Part shown: positions 54,799 through 62,575 of the stretch, one piece after another
How the letters are laid out: every line of letters starts with the position of its first letter
How positions within the stretch are numbered: position 1 is the first letter of the stretch
NCBI GenBank assembly: GCA_947631915.1
Contig: CANRNC010000006.1
Location: forward strand, 20,754-84,753
DNA from: an uncultured Clostridia bacterium
Lineage (GTDB): Bacteria; Bacillota; Clostridia; TANB77; CAG-508
Length of the DNA: 64,000 bases
Direction of reading: 5' to 3'
The notes under the pieces: model-generated
The model's input: only the letters and a program-made list of their open reading frames with translations
The model's database searches: none
Told to the model about the DNA's origin: nothing
Program-made: the position numbers and the translations under genes

Positions 54799-55329
54799 TT
54801 ATGCGTGTTCTTCATTTCTCCAAGCTAATGAGCAAATCTTCTCATAGGCTTCTTCTCCGTTTCCGATGTTATGGAATTTAATTTCTCTGTTTCCTTCCAT
54901 TGTATTAATCATAATATCCATACTACCACATTTTTTCTGTATAAAATTCTGGTGTTTCAAACATGATGTAATTTTGTTAATTTGTACTGTTTTTTCTTGT
55001 TTTTCTACTAACCCACAAGAATAAACAATTTGTCTTGATTGAATTTTTAATTCTTGATGGCTTCTCACCAATACTTTAATAAACTTCTTAATGTTCACCA
55101 TTATTCTATAGCAAACATATATTAGCATTATGATATTTACTGTACGCACCGATATTGGAAACGTATAGGTATTACCATTTATGCTTATTTGTGGTTCGAA
55201 GTTATATATATATACAACTTCTATAAGCAGGATCCGTACTATAAAGTAATACACGATGTCAAAAATTATGCCGATAAAATTTTCGATTATGTCGGCTGTT
55301 GCTTTGTAGCAAAAATTATTTGGTCTCAT
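54799..55329 (-). CDS. Membrane protein with bacterial PH (DUF304) domain
   Basis: 176 residues. Two membrane segments (about 17-40 and 60-82) are followed by a bacterial PH-type domain from about 92 to 165 (ELKIQSRQIVYSCGLVEKQEKTVQINKITSC...GSMDIMINT). The order and the turn before the second half match the DUF304/YdbT family. AGGAGG precedes the ATG. It is a free-standing unit with a TTGCAA-17-TATAAT promoter. Confidence 0.75.
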   Translation of the reverse strand: MRPNNFCYKATADIIENFIGIIFDIVYYFIVRILLIEVVYIYNFEPQISINGNTYTFPISVRTVNIIMLIYVCYRIMVNIKKFIKVLVRSHQELKIQSRQIVYSCGLVEKQEKTVQINKITSCLKHQNFIQKKCGSMDIMINTMEGNREIKFHNIGNGEEAYEKICSLAWRNEEHA

Positions 55330-55385
55330 AAAATTCCTCCTTCATTGGTTGTGTAACACGCATAAATTACTAGGTACATAATATG

Positions 55386-55414
55386 ATTATAACACATTTT
55401 ACATAATTTTGCAA
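55386..55414 (-). promoter_or_regulatory. Sigma-A promoter of the PH-domain gene
   Basis: TTGCAA (55409-55414), 17 bases, TATAAT (55386-55391). It shares TTGCAAAATTATGT with the promoter of the 17713 gene. Confidence 0.75.
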
Positions 55415-55439
55415 TTTTGTTAATACTTATTATTTTACT

Positions 55440-55468
55440 TTGCTTAATAACTATGAATGTGATATAAT
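55440..55468 (+). promoter_or_regulatory. Sigma-A promoter of the purine nucleoside phosphorylase gene
   Basis: TTGCTT (55440-55445), 17 bases, TATAAT (55463-55468). Confidence 0.65.
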
Positions 55469-55484
55469 CTAGTAAATTTTGATT

Positions 55485-55503
55485 GGATGTGCAATGCACC
55501 CCT
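55485..55503. repeat. Dispersed palindrome, degenerate copy 9
   Basis: GTGCAATGCAC core followed by CCCCTATC, a shortened form of the family. It lies in the leader of the purine nucleoside phosphorylase gene. Confidence 0.55.
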
Positions 55504-55531
55504 ATCTATAACAACGATTCGGAGGTTATTT

Positions 55532-56350
55532 ATGGAATTAAAAGACTATCAAAAAGCTGTTAATTATATAAAAAGTAAAATCGGTTCAATTCAGCCAAGA
55601 TTAGCAATCGTATTAGGTTCTGGTTTAGGTGTTTTAACTGAAGATTTTGAAAATTTAATTACTATAAAATATAGTGACATACCTAGTTTTCCTGTATCAA
55701 CAGTTTCAGGACATGTTGGAGAATTATTAATAGGAACGATTAATGATGTTCCTATAATTGCAATGAATGGTAGATTTCATTACTATGAAGGTTACTCTTT
55801 AGAAGAAGTTACTTTTCCTATTAGAGTATTTCATCTTTTAGGAATAAAAAACTTATTACTAACAAATGCTTCAGGTGGAATTAATTTAAATTTCAAAGCT
55901 GGAGATTTTATGGTTATAAACGATCAATTATCATTCTTTGCAGAATCTGCTTTAAGGGGTAAAAATTTAGATGAATTTGGTGTACGATTTCCTAGTATGT
56001 CACAAATATATGATAAAGGATTTTCTGAAAAGTTGTTTAATATTATCAATAATCTTACAGGACATGCTCAAAGTGGTGTATATGCTTATATGAAAGGTCC
56101 TGCGTATGAAACCCCTGCTGAAATCAGAGCACTACGCATTTTAGGTGCTGATGCAGTTGGAATGTCTACTGTTCCAGAAGCAATCGTAGCAAAGCATTGT
56201 GGAATGACCGTTACTGGCGTATCGTGTATAACAAACATGGCTTCAGGTATTGAACAAAAGGACTTGTCACACGAAGATGTTAATGATACAGCCGATAAAG
56301 TAAAATATATATTTAAAACTATCATAAAAGAATATATAAAATTGTTTTAA
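55532..56350 (+). CDS. punA: Purine-nucleoside phosphorylase
   Basis: Trimeric-type PNP cleaving purine nucleosides to base plus ribose-1-phosphate. AIVLGSGLGVL near residues 25-35, VSGHVGELLIG, NGRFHYYEGYS, LTNASGGIN, GPAYETPAEIRALRILGADAVGMSTVPE and TGVSCITNMA are all characteristic. 272 residues from ATG 55532, which has GGAGG upstream; the open frame extends 15 codons further but lacks a signal. It ends at a clean terminator. Confidence 0.97.
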   Translation: MELKDYQKAVNYIKSKIGSIQPRLAIVLGSGLGVLTEDFENLITIKYSDIPSFPVSTVSGHVGELLIGTINDVPIIAMNGRFHYYEGYSLEEVTFPIRVFHLLGIKNLLLTNASGGINLNFKAGDFMVINDQLSFFAESALRGKNLDEFGVRFPSMSQIYDKGFSEKLFNIINNLTGHAQSGVYAYMKGPAYETPAEIRALRILGADAVGMSTVPEAIVAKHCGMTVTGVSCITNMASGIEQKDLSHEDVNDTADKVKYIFKTIIKEYIKLF

Positions 56351-56361
56351 TAATAAAAAGC

Positions 56362-56382
56362 GGACACCTTAATAAGGTGTCC
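56362..56382 (+). terminator. Terminator of punA
   Basis: GGACACCTT/AAGGTGTCC with loop AAT, then ATTTT, 11 bases after the stop. It may also serve the convergent gene. Confidence 0.85.
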
Positions 56383-56401
56383 ATTTTCGTGCCATGTAGG
56401 T

Positions 56402-56893
56402 TTACTCATCTTTGATGCTGCCTTCATCTACCTGTTCAGCGAAATCTTCCATGAAACTTTCGTCGTAGTTGCCTGAATCCATGCCGTTCCATTCTCTCTC
56501 ATCTACCAAGTAGAAAAAGACATGATAGCTTGTAGCGATTTCGTTTTTCTTATCCAGTTCGGCTACGGCATAAGATCCGCAACCTTTTTTGCCAGCGTTT
56601 ACCTTCAGCAAAACATATTGAGATGGCATATTAAGAAACTCCGGATTCAACAGATGGTTATACGTATATATAGAAGTATAACCACTGTCACTCACATACT
56701 TGAAGCAGGATTTATCCAGCTTATTTAGAGCGACAATACTATTCAGAGCGCAAATAGAATTCAGATCCTCATCTATCACTCTCTTATCCGTTCTTCTTTT
56801 CGATAACCGCTTTGCAGCATCCACTCCCATCAAAGAAGCTGTTGCTAAACCTATAACAACAAATAAATCCTTTAAGCCTTTATTTTTTTTCAT
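56402..56893 (-). CDS. Possibly secreted or anchored protein, unknown function
   Basis: 163 residues from ATG 56893 behind AGGAGG; the longer frame to 56956 lacks a signal. The N-terminus MKKNKGLKDLFVVIGLATAS is a signal-like or membrane-anchor segment ending near residue 25. The rest (about 26-163) is hydrophilic with mixed strands (YVLLKVNAGKKGCGSYAVAELD, TSYHVFFYLVDE) and an acidic tail. No family recognised. Free-standing unit: TTGACA-17-TATAAT promoter, and a leader hairpin TTGCAAAGTTGGAG...CTCCAATTTTGCA. The composition is clearly less AT-rich than the ribosomal genes beside it. Confidence 0.75.
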   Translation of the reverse strand: MKKNKGLKDLFVVIGLATASLMGVDAAKRLSKRRTDKRVIDEDLNSICALNSIVALNKLDKSCFKYVSDSGYTSIYTYNHLLNPEFLNMPSQYVLLKVNAGKKGCGSYAVAELDKKNEIATSYHVFFYLVDEREWNGMDSGNYDESFMEDFAEQVDEGSIKDE

Positions 56894-56924
56894 GACACTT
56901 TCCTCCTTTTTTACTTTTATATGC

Positions 56925-56959
56925 AAAATTGGAGGTGTCACTCTCCAACTTTGCAATTG
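56925..56959 (-). promoter_or_regulatory. Hairpin in the leader of the 56402 gene
   Basis: TTGCAAAGTTGGAG pairs with CTCCAATTTTGCA around GTGACA, just upstream of the AGGAGG. It is a structured leader without a T-tract, so it is not a terminator. Confidence 0.5.
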
Positions 56960-56990
56960 AAGAGCAACAAAAAACTCTTTTTACATCTAC

Positions 56991-57019
56991 ATTATATCAT
57001 ATTTTGGCTTTTATGTCAA
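56991..57019 (-). promoter_or_regulatory. Sigma-A promoter of the 56402 gene
   Basis: TTGACA (57014-57019), 17 bases, TATAAT (56991-56996), a perfect consensus on the minus strand. Confidence 0.8.
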
Positions 57020-57080
57020 AATCTATACATTATACATGTATGTTTTTTGTGTTATTTTGGTAATTTCTATAACATAATAA

Positions 57081-57108
57081 AAACCAGTAATTTGATAATT
57101 ACTGGTTT
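57081..57108 (-). terminator. Terminator of rplM-rpsI
   Basis: Perfect 12-base stem AAACCAGTAATT/AATTACTGGTTT with loop TGAT, 41 bases beyond the rpsI stop. Confidence 0.85.
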
Positions 57109-57148
57109 CTTTATATATTTTAGAAATATACCCAAAATGTTCTTGAAT

Positions 57149-57556
57149 TTATCTTTTACTAAATTGTGGTGCTTTTCTAGCTTTCTTCATTCCATATTTC
57201 TTTCTTTCTTTCATTCTTGAGTCTCTTGTTAAGAATCCACTAGATTTTAATACTGGTCTGTATTCTGCATTTGCTTCATTTAATGCTCTTGCAATACCAT
57301 GACGAATAGCTCCTGCTTGACCTGCAGTTCCTCCTCCAATTACTTTACAAACAATATCATATTTGTCTGCTGTATTTGTAGCTACTAATGGTTGTTTAAC
57401 TATTACTTTTAAAGTATCTAGTCCTAAATATTCTTCGATATCTTTACCATTAATTGTTATTTTTCCTGTTCCTTCTGTAAGTCTAACTCTTGCTATTGAA
57501 CTTTTTCTTCTTCCTGTTCCACAAAATGCTATATTTTCAGATTTTGCTTTAGCCAT
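57149..57556 (-). CDS. rpsI: 30S ribosomal protein S9
   Basis: 135 residues. [14 protein letters not shown] at the start, [19 protein letters not shown] in the middle and the basic tail ending [12 protein letters not shown], the universal S9 C-terminus that touches P-site tRNA. GGGAGG precedes the ATG. Second gene after rplM, the standard pair. Confidence 0.98.
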   Translation of the reverse strand: MAKAKSENIAFCGTGRRKSSIARVRLTEGTGKITINGKDIEEYLGLDTLKVIVKQPLVATNTADKYDIVCKVIGGGTAGQAGAIRHGIARALNEANAEYRPVLKSSGFLTRDSRMKERKKYGMKKARKAPQFSKR

Positions 57557-57595
57557 TTAATTTCCCTCCCTGAATATTTTACTTAATTTATTATT

Positions 57596-58030
57596 TTAGA
57601 AATTCCATATTTCTGGTTTTTGTGCTTGATTTTCGTGTTCACTACCAGCATATATTCTTACTTTCTTTAATTGTTGTCTTCCTAATGTATTATGTGGTAA
57701 CATACCTTTTATTGCAAGCATCATTGCTTTTTCTGGATTTTTTTCCATCATTACTTTTGCTGTAACTTCTTTCATTCCACCAATATATCCTGAATGATGT
57801 CTATAAACTTTATCATTTAATTTGTTTCCTGTTAATTTTACTTTGTCACAGTTAATTATAATAACATGATCTCCAACATCCAAATTTGGTGTAAATGTTG
57901 GTTTATGTTTTCCTCTTAATAATTTAGCAGCTTCTGTTGCTACTCTACCTAGTGGCTTATTATCTGCATCAATTATATACCATTTACTTTCGATTTCACT
58001 TTTCTTAACACTATAAGTAGTATTATTCAT
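57596..58030 (-). CDS. rplM: 50S ribosomal protein L13
   Basis: 144 residues from ATG 58030 ([21 protein letters not shown]), behind GGAGG; the track-length frame to 58051 is not needed. [27 protein letters not shown] and [21 protein letters not shown] are typical. It is cotranscribed with rpsI. Confidence 0.98.
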   Translation of the reverse strand: MNNTTYSVKKSEIESKWYIIDADNKPLGRVATEAAKLLRGKHKPTFTPNLDVGDHVIIINCDKVKLTGNKLNDKVYRHHSGYIGGMKEVTAKVMMEKNPEKAMMLAIKGMLPHNTLGRQQLKKVRIYAGSEHENQAQKPEIWNF

Positions 58031-58213
58031 GGTAATAACTCCTCCATTCATTTTGTTTTATATTTTATTGCGTTCATTTCTTTGAACTTGTTTTGTATAT
58101 ATGTATTTAATAAATAGAACTAAAACTACCGGAAAATAATTCCATAAATTAAATCATATTTTTACAATACTACAATATTTTAATACATTTTCTAAAAAAA
58201 GTCAATAAAAGTA

Positions 58214-58242
58214 TTGACATTTTTTAAAATTTATTGTATCAT
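58214..58242 (+). promoter_or_regulatory. Sigma-A promoter for infC-rpmI-rplT
   Basis: TTGACA (58214-58219), 17 bases, TATCAT (58237-58242), giving a leader of about 150 bases. Confidence 0.7.
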
Positions 58243-58398
58243 ATTACCTGTTGATTAAGAAGAAGTCATCCACTTCTCACCTTATCTTATGGAAAAAGGT
58301 TAAATTTATTAATATGAATAATAAATTATGTGGATTGGCTTATCTTATGATAAGTCTTATTATTTTACTCTTTTATAGAGTATACGGAGGTGTTTTTT
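58243..58398 (+). promoter_or_regulatory. Structured leader of the infC-rpmI-rplT operon
   Basis: The 368-base gap between rplM and infC holds divergent promoters and this leader. GAAGAAGTCATCCACTTCTC and CTTATCTTATGATAAG can each fold, and GTGGATTGGCTTATC can pair with the earlier CCAC region. Firmicutes infC operons are commonly autoregulated through such leaders by L20 or by premature termination. No T-tract-linked terminator is obvious, so the mechanism is open. Confidence 0.45.
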
Positions 58399-58905
58399 AT
58401 AAAACAAGAATTACCAATTAATGAACAAATTCGTTTTAGTGAAGTTCAAGTTATTTCTGATGATGGGCAAAAACTTGGAGTTATGAAAATCAATGATGCT
58501 TTAGATTTAGCAGGTTCAAAAGATTTAGATTTAGTTTTAGTAGCTCCAAATACTAAACCAGCAGTATGTAAAATAATGAACTATGGTAAATATAAATTTG
58601 AACAAGCTAAAAAAGAAAAAGAAGCTAAAAAGAAACAAAAGAGCCTTGAAATTAAAGAAATACGTATTACGCCAAATACTGAAGATCATGATTTCAATTT
58701 TAAATGTAAAAATGCAAAAAAATTTATTGAAGATGGTTCTAAAGTAAAAATTACAGTTCGATTCCGTGGAAGAGAATTAAACTATGTAAAACTTGGCGAA
58801 AATATTTTGAACAGATTTATTGAAGAACTTTCAGAAGTATCTGTTCCTGAAAAAAAACCTTTATTAGAAGGTAAAAACATGTTTATAATTTTACAACCTA
58901 AATAA
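58399..58905 (+). CDS. infC: Translation initiation factor IF-3, AUA start
   Basis: About 168 residues: KQELPINEQIRFSEVQVI, then the linker and the C-terminal domain (KEIRITPNTEDHDFNFK...VRFRGRELNYV). GGAGGTG (58387-58393 region) is followed by six T and then ATA AAA CAA, so the most reasonable start is ATA at 58399. The in-frame GTG at 58390 lies within the Shine-Dalgarno itself. Non-AUG starts (AUU, AUC, AUA) on infC are a known autoregulatory device because IF3 discriminates against them. It leads rpmI and rplT. Confidence 0.94.
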   Translation: MKQELPINEQIRFSEVQVISDDGQKLGVMKINDALDLAGSKDLDLVLVAPNTKPAVCKIMNYGKYKFEQAKKEKEAKKKQKSLEIKEIRITPNTEDHDFNFKCKNAKKFIEDGSKVKITVRFRGRELNYVKLGENILNRFIEELSEVSVPEKKPLLEGKNMFIILQPK

Positions 58906-58947
58906 ATTACATAACAATTTAATTTTTTTAAAAGGAGTGAATTTGAA

Positions 58948-59151
58948 ATGGCAAAATTAAAAACAAACAAAGCAGCTGCAAAAAGATATCACTTAACAGC
59001 TACAGGTAAAGTTAAAAGAACAAAATCAAATAGAAGACATCTTTTAGCTAATAAAACTACTAGACAAAAGAAGACAGGTAAGATTCAAAATGCTTATGCT
59101 GATAAGACTTGCGTAGCAGGAATCAAAAAAATGTTACCATATGGAAATTAA
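58948..59151 (+). CDS. rpmI: 50S ribosomal protein L35
   Basis: 67 residues, strongly basic: KLKTNKAAAKRYHLTATGKVKR, then KSNRRHLLANKTTRQKKTG. AAAGGAG precedes the ATG. It lies 42 bases after infC in the universal infC-rpmI-rplT order. Confidence 0.98.
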   Translation: MAKLKTNKAAAKRYHLTATGKVKRTKSNRRHLLANKTTRQKKTGKIQNAYADKTCVAGIKKMLPYGN

Positions 59152-59212
59152 TTTTAATTATATTGTATAGGAATTTATTTCTTATTAGTTTAGAAACAAG
59201 GAGGAATTTGAA

Positions 59213-59566
59213 ATGGCAAGAGTAAAAACTGCAATTATCAGTCGTAAAAAACATAAAAAAGTATTAAAAAGAGCTAAAGGATACTATGGAGCTAAACATT
59301 ATAGATTTAGAACTGCTAAACAAGCTGTTATGAAATCAGGAATGTATGCTTATGTTGGAAGAAAAGATAAAAAGAGTAATTTTAGAAAATTATGGATTAC
59401 TAGAATTAATGCTGCAGCAAGAATGAATGGTTTAACATATAGTACATTTATGTCTGGACTTAAAAAAGCTAATGTTGAAATCAATAGAAAAATGCTTGCA
59501 GAATTAGCTGTAACAGATGCTACTGCTTTTGCAAAATTAGCAGAAATAGCAAAAAATGCTAAATAA
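59213..59566 (+). CDS. rplT: 50S ribosomal protein L20
   Basis: 117 residues: [57 protein letters not shown]20 is needed for 50S assembly and in many bacteria represses its own operon. GGAGG precedes the ATG. Last gene of infC-rpmI-rplT. Confidence 0.98.
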   Translation: MARVKTAIISRKKHKKVLKRAKGYYGAKHYRFRTAKQAVMKSGMYAYVGRKDKKSNFRKLWITRINAAARMNGLTYSTFMSGLKKANVEINRKMLAELAVTDATAFAKLAEIAKNAK

Positions 59567-59626
59567 ATTATGATGTCTTTGGTCTATTCCAAAAGTACAA
59601 TTATTATAAAAAAATATTTAGATTTT

Positions 59627-59666
59627 AATAAAAGTGGACGATTTATATGAATCTGCCACTTTTATT
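59627..59666 (+). terminator. Terminator of infC-rpmI-rplT
   Basis: Eleven-base stem AATAAAAGTGG/CCACTTTTATT with an 18-base loop, then TTCTT, 60 bases after the rplT stop. Confidence 0.75.
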
Positions 59667-59697
59667 TTCTTATTATGTTTTGTTATATCTCTATAAT

Positions 59698-59726
59698 TTG
59701 AAACTTTATGTAAATTATGCTATAAT
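59698..59726 (+). promoter_or_regulatory. Sigma-A promoter of the 59775 gene
   Basis: TTGAAA (59698-59703), 17 bases, TATAAT (59721-59726), followed by AGGAGG and ATG. Confidence 0.75.
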
Positions 59727-59774
59727 AAATATGTACAAGTTAGTCCAAGCGACATAAAAACAGGAGGAAAACAT

Positions 59775-60125
59775 ATGACAATTACAACTATTGATAAGCT
59801 GTTAGAAACAGCTTTACCGCTCCAGTATAATGAGATTTTGGAAGATCCTTTTAGTCACTTCGAGCCATTTAATTTCAATGACTGGCATAACATTTTCGGA
59901 AAAGTCTTTAATCAAAAGAATGGCATATTGGCATTTACAGATAATAATAATGAATTATATGTCATTCCTAATTTCCGGAACTCTGTTAAAGTACTAAAAA
60001 ACAATGGATACCGTGAAGATTTGCTTATGCCAGTTCCTCTGGCAGATGGTAGTCTTCCTACAACTAATCAACAATACTGGGTGAGTTTACAACTTGAATT
60101 TCTTCAAGCAGAATATTTAATGTAA
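59775..60125 (+). CDS. Small soluble protein, unknown function
   Basis: 116 residues, acidic, no signal or membrane segment. Aromatic-rich middle (FSHFEPFNFNDWHNIFGKVF), a short beta stretch (ILAFTDNNNELYVIPNF), a C-terminal helix ending EFLQAEYLM. AGGAGG precedes the ATG. Free-standing unit like those at 6163, 17713, 48792, 54799 and 56402. Its last codons, YLM and stop, lie inside a 28-bp inverted repeat whose other arm holds the same last codons of the convergent M20 gene. Family not recognised. Confidence 0.75.
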   Translation: MTITTIDKLLETALPLQYNEILEDPFSHFEPFNFNDWHNIFGKVFNQKNGILAFTDNNNELYVIPNFRNSVKVLKNNGYREDLLMPVPLADGSLPTTNQQYWVSLQLEFLQAEYLM

Positions 60126-60179
60126 AACAAGAAGTTGGAATGTCTTTGACGTTCCAACTTCTTGTTTTACATTAAATAT
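60113..60179. terminator. 28-bp perfect inverted repeat over both stop codons
   Basis: Arms 60113-60140 and 60152-60179 are perfect reverse complements with an 11-base loop that itself has GTC/GAC. The left arm begins ATATTTAATGTAAAACAAGA. The GC-poor core and A/T flanks make it a good bidirectional terminator, but the arms also include the final three codons and stop of both genes. Confidence 0.9.
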
Positions 60180-61297
60180 CTTTTTACTATATTATAAAAT
60201 AATTGTGTACCTATTAATATTGGATTTATTCCTACAGTAAAATTTTCACTATGTTGAGGATAATAGTCTCCTTTTTTACATCCCACAAATATCATAGCAC
60301 CTGGTACTCTTTGTAAAAAATACGAAAAATCCTCTGAACACATTGTTCTATAGTTATCATATATCTTTCCTACTACATTCTGTGATAATTCTCTTATTTC
60401 ATTTGCTTCTTCTTTTGAATTAACTGTGGCAGGATAATTCATAATAAAATTTATTTCTGCTTCTCCTCCCATCTTTTCAGCTATTGTTTTAACATTATCA
60501 CATAGTTTTTGTTTGACTTTTTCTTGTATTTCATTATTAAATGTTCTAAAAATGCCCTTTAAATATGCTTTATCTGGTATTACATTTGTAGACTTTCCAC
60601 CTACTATTGAAGTTATTCCAAGGACAACTTTTTCATCTGTATCTGTATTAATATTAGACATTTCTTTTATTGTTTTTCCTATAATATTCGCTATGTATAT
60701 TGTATCTACACATCTTTCCGGCATAGCAGCATGCCCACCTTTTCCGTGTACAGTTATCTCAAAAGGGCTTGTTGACGCCATCACTCCCCCACTTCTTATT
60801 CCAATGCTATCTTCCTCTAGCTCACTCCAAACATGTACAGCAAATGCTTTATCTACTTTTGGATTTTCTAAAGCCCCATTTTGTATCATCTTTTCTGCTC
60901 CACCATTTCCTTCTTCATCTGGTTGGAATAGAAGCTTTATTGTACCTTTTATTTTATCTTTATTATTCATTATAATTTGTGCCAAAGAAAGAAGTATAGT
61001 CATATGTGCATCATGGCCACAAGTATGTTTTACTCTTCCTGTATCATCCATTATAACTGCATCCATGTCACTTCTAAATAATATACATGGTCCTTCGGAT
61101 TTTCCTTGTAATGTTGCTATTATCCCAGTAGCATATACATTCGTATTTATATCTTTGTATCCCATTTCTACCAGTCTTTTCTTTATGTATGCTGATGTTT
61201 TTATTTCTTTTAATCCTGGTTCTGGGTTACTCCATAGATATTCTTTATCTTTTAACATTTGAGATTTTAATAAACTTACACTTTCTTCAATTTTCAT
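60167..61297 (-). CDS. M20 family amidohydrolase, probable N-acyl-diaminopimelate deacylase
   Basis: 376 residues of the M20D (aminoacylase/AbgB/HipO-like) group. FRSDMDAVIMDD, the metal ligands HTCGHDAHM, DEEGNGGAEKMI, HVWSEL, the lid-domain GKGGHAAMPERCVDT and the late CSEDFSYFL are clear. In the DAP pathway this class removes the acyl group from N-acetyl-LL-DAP; true DapE of the succinyl route belongs to a different M20 branch. Its place as third gene after dapD and the DapL-like aminotransferase (45 bases away) supports a role as the deacylase. Confidence 0.85.
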   Translation of the reverse strand: MKIEESVSLLKSQMLKDKEYLWSNPEPGLKEIKTSAYIKKRLVEMGYKDINTNVYATGIIATLQGKSEGPCILFRSDMDAVIMDDTGRVKHTCGHDAHMTILLSLAQIIMNNKDKIKGTIKLLFQPDEEGNGGAEKMIQNGALENPKVDKAFAVHVWSELEEDSIGIRSGGVMASTSPFEITVHGKGGHAAMPERCVDTIYIANIIGKTIKEMSNINTDTDEKVVLGITSIVGGKSTNVIPDKAYLKGIFRTFNNEIQEKVKQKLCDNVKTIAEKMGGEAEINFIMNYPATVNSKEEANEIRELSQNVVGKIYDNYRTMCSEDFSYFLQRVPGAMIFVGCKKGDYYPQHSENFTVGINPILIGTQLFYNIVKRYLM

Positions 61298-61342
61298 TTT
61301 GAATATCCTTCCCTTCTGTTAAACATCTAACATACATTATCA

Positions 61343-62545
61343 CTATGCAAATAGTTTTACTATTCTGGAAACTGCTTCTACAGTATTTTCTTTACTTGAA
61401 AAAGCAGTTAAACGGAAAAATCCTTCTCCACATTCTCCAAATCCAACACCTGGTGTTCCTACAACTGCACATTCATTTAATAATTTATCGAAGAACTCCC
61501 AAGATTTCATATTATTTGGAGTCTTTACCCAAAGATATGGTGAATTTGTTCCTCCATATACTATAAATCCAATTTTCTCTAGTTCCGTTTTCATATATTC
61601 TGCATTCTCTTTATAATATTTTATATTTTCCTTTATTTCCTTTTGTCCTTGTTCTGAATATACAGCTTCTGCACCTCTCTGCATAATGTATGGAGCTGCA
61701 CCAAATTTTGTACTTTGTCTTCTCCTCCATAATGCATTTAATTCTACAGGCAAACCATCTTTTGTAAAGGCTTTCAATTCCTTTGGTACGACTGTGAAAG
61801 AGCCCCTAACTCCTGTAAATCCTGCTAATTTTGAATAGCTTCTAAACTCTATAGCTACTTCTTTTGCTCCTTCTATTTCATAAATACTATGAGGTATGGT
61901 ATCATCAGATATAAAAATCTCATATACTGAATCATATAATATTATTGCTTTATTGTCTTTAGCATATTGTACCCATTGTTTTAATTGTTCTTTATTTAGT
62001 ACAGTACCTGTAGGATTATTAGGTGAGCATAAGTATATTATATCAACATGCTCATTAGGTATACTTGGTATAAAATTATTTTCCTCCGTTGCCTTTAAAT
62101 ATATTATATTATTTCTGCCCATCATTATGTTTGTATCTCGATATGCAGGATAAACTGGATCCATTACTGCTACTTTATTGTTTATTGCAAGTAATTCTAT
62201 TACGCCAGCTAAATCTCCTTTTGTTCCAGAAGCTATAAATATTTCGTCTTTATCAAATTTTACTCCTCTTTTTTCATATTCTACTTCTATAATTTTTTCT
62301 ATCAAAAAATCATAGCCTTGAACTATACCATACCCTCTAAATGTTTCTTGTTTTGACATTTCATCTACTGCCTTATGCATTGCATCAATTACTGTTGGTA
62401 CTAATGGAAGAGAGACATCTCCTACTCCTAGACTTATTACGTTTTTGTTTGGATTTTTCTTTTTATATTCATTTGTTTTATTAAGTATAGTTGAAAATAA
62501 ATAGTCATTCTCCAACTGTAAAAAGTTTTCATTTACACTAGCCAT
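61343..62545 (-). CDS. DapL-family aminotransferase with altered substrate residues
   Basis: 400 residues from ATG 62545 behind AGAGG. Fold-type I PLP enzyme close to LL-diaminopimelate aminotransferase (DapL): NENFLQLENDYLFS, DPVYPAYRDTN, YLCSPNNPTGTVL, catalytic Lys239 in RSYSKLAGFTGVRG, YGGTNSPYLWVK. Two positions differ from DapL: GYGIVQG (71-77) where DapL has GYGxEQG, and KFGAAP (280-285) where it has FNG. That Glu and Asn contact the substrate's far end in the plant enzyme. It lies between dapD and an M20 deacylase, so it probably transaminates N-acyl-2-amino-6-oxopimelate. Confidence 0.85.
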   Translation of the reverse strand: MASVNENFLQLENDYLFSTILNKTNEYKKKNPNKNVISLGVGDVSLPLVPTVIDAMHKAVDEMSKQETFRGYGIVQGYDFLIEKIIEVEYEKRGVKFDKDEIFIASGTKGDLAGVIELLAINNKVAVMDPVYPAYRDTNIMMGRNNIIYLKATEENNFIPSIPNEHVDIIYLCSPNNPTGTVLNKEQLKQWVQYAKDNKAIILYDSVYEIFISDDTIPHSIYEIEGAKEVAIEFRSYSKLAGFTGVRGSFTVVPKELKAFTKDGLPVELNALWRRRQSTKFGAAPYIMQRGAEAVYSEQGQKEIKENIKYYKENAEYMKTELEKIGFIVYGGTNSPYLWVKTPNNMKSWEFFDKLLNECAVVGTPGVGFGECGEGFFRLTAFSSKENTVEAVSRIVKLFA

Positions 62546-62575
62546 AGCTATTCCTCTTTTCATTAAATAATATAA

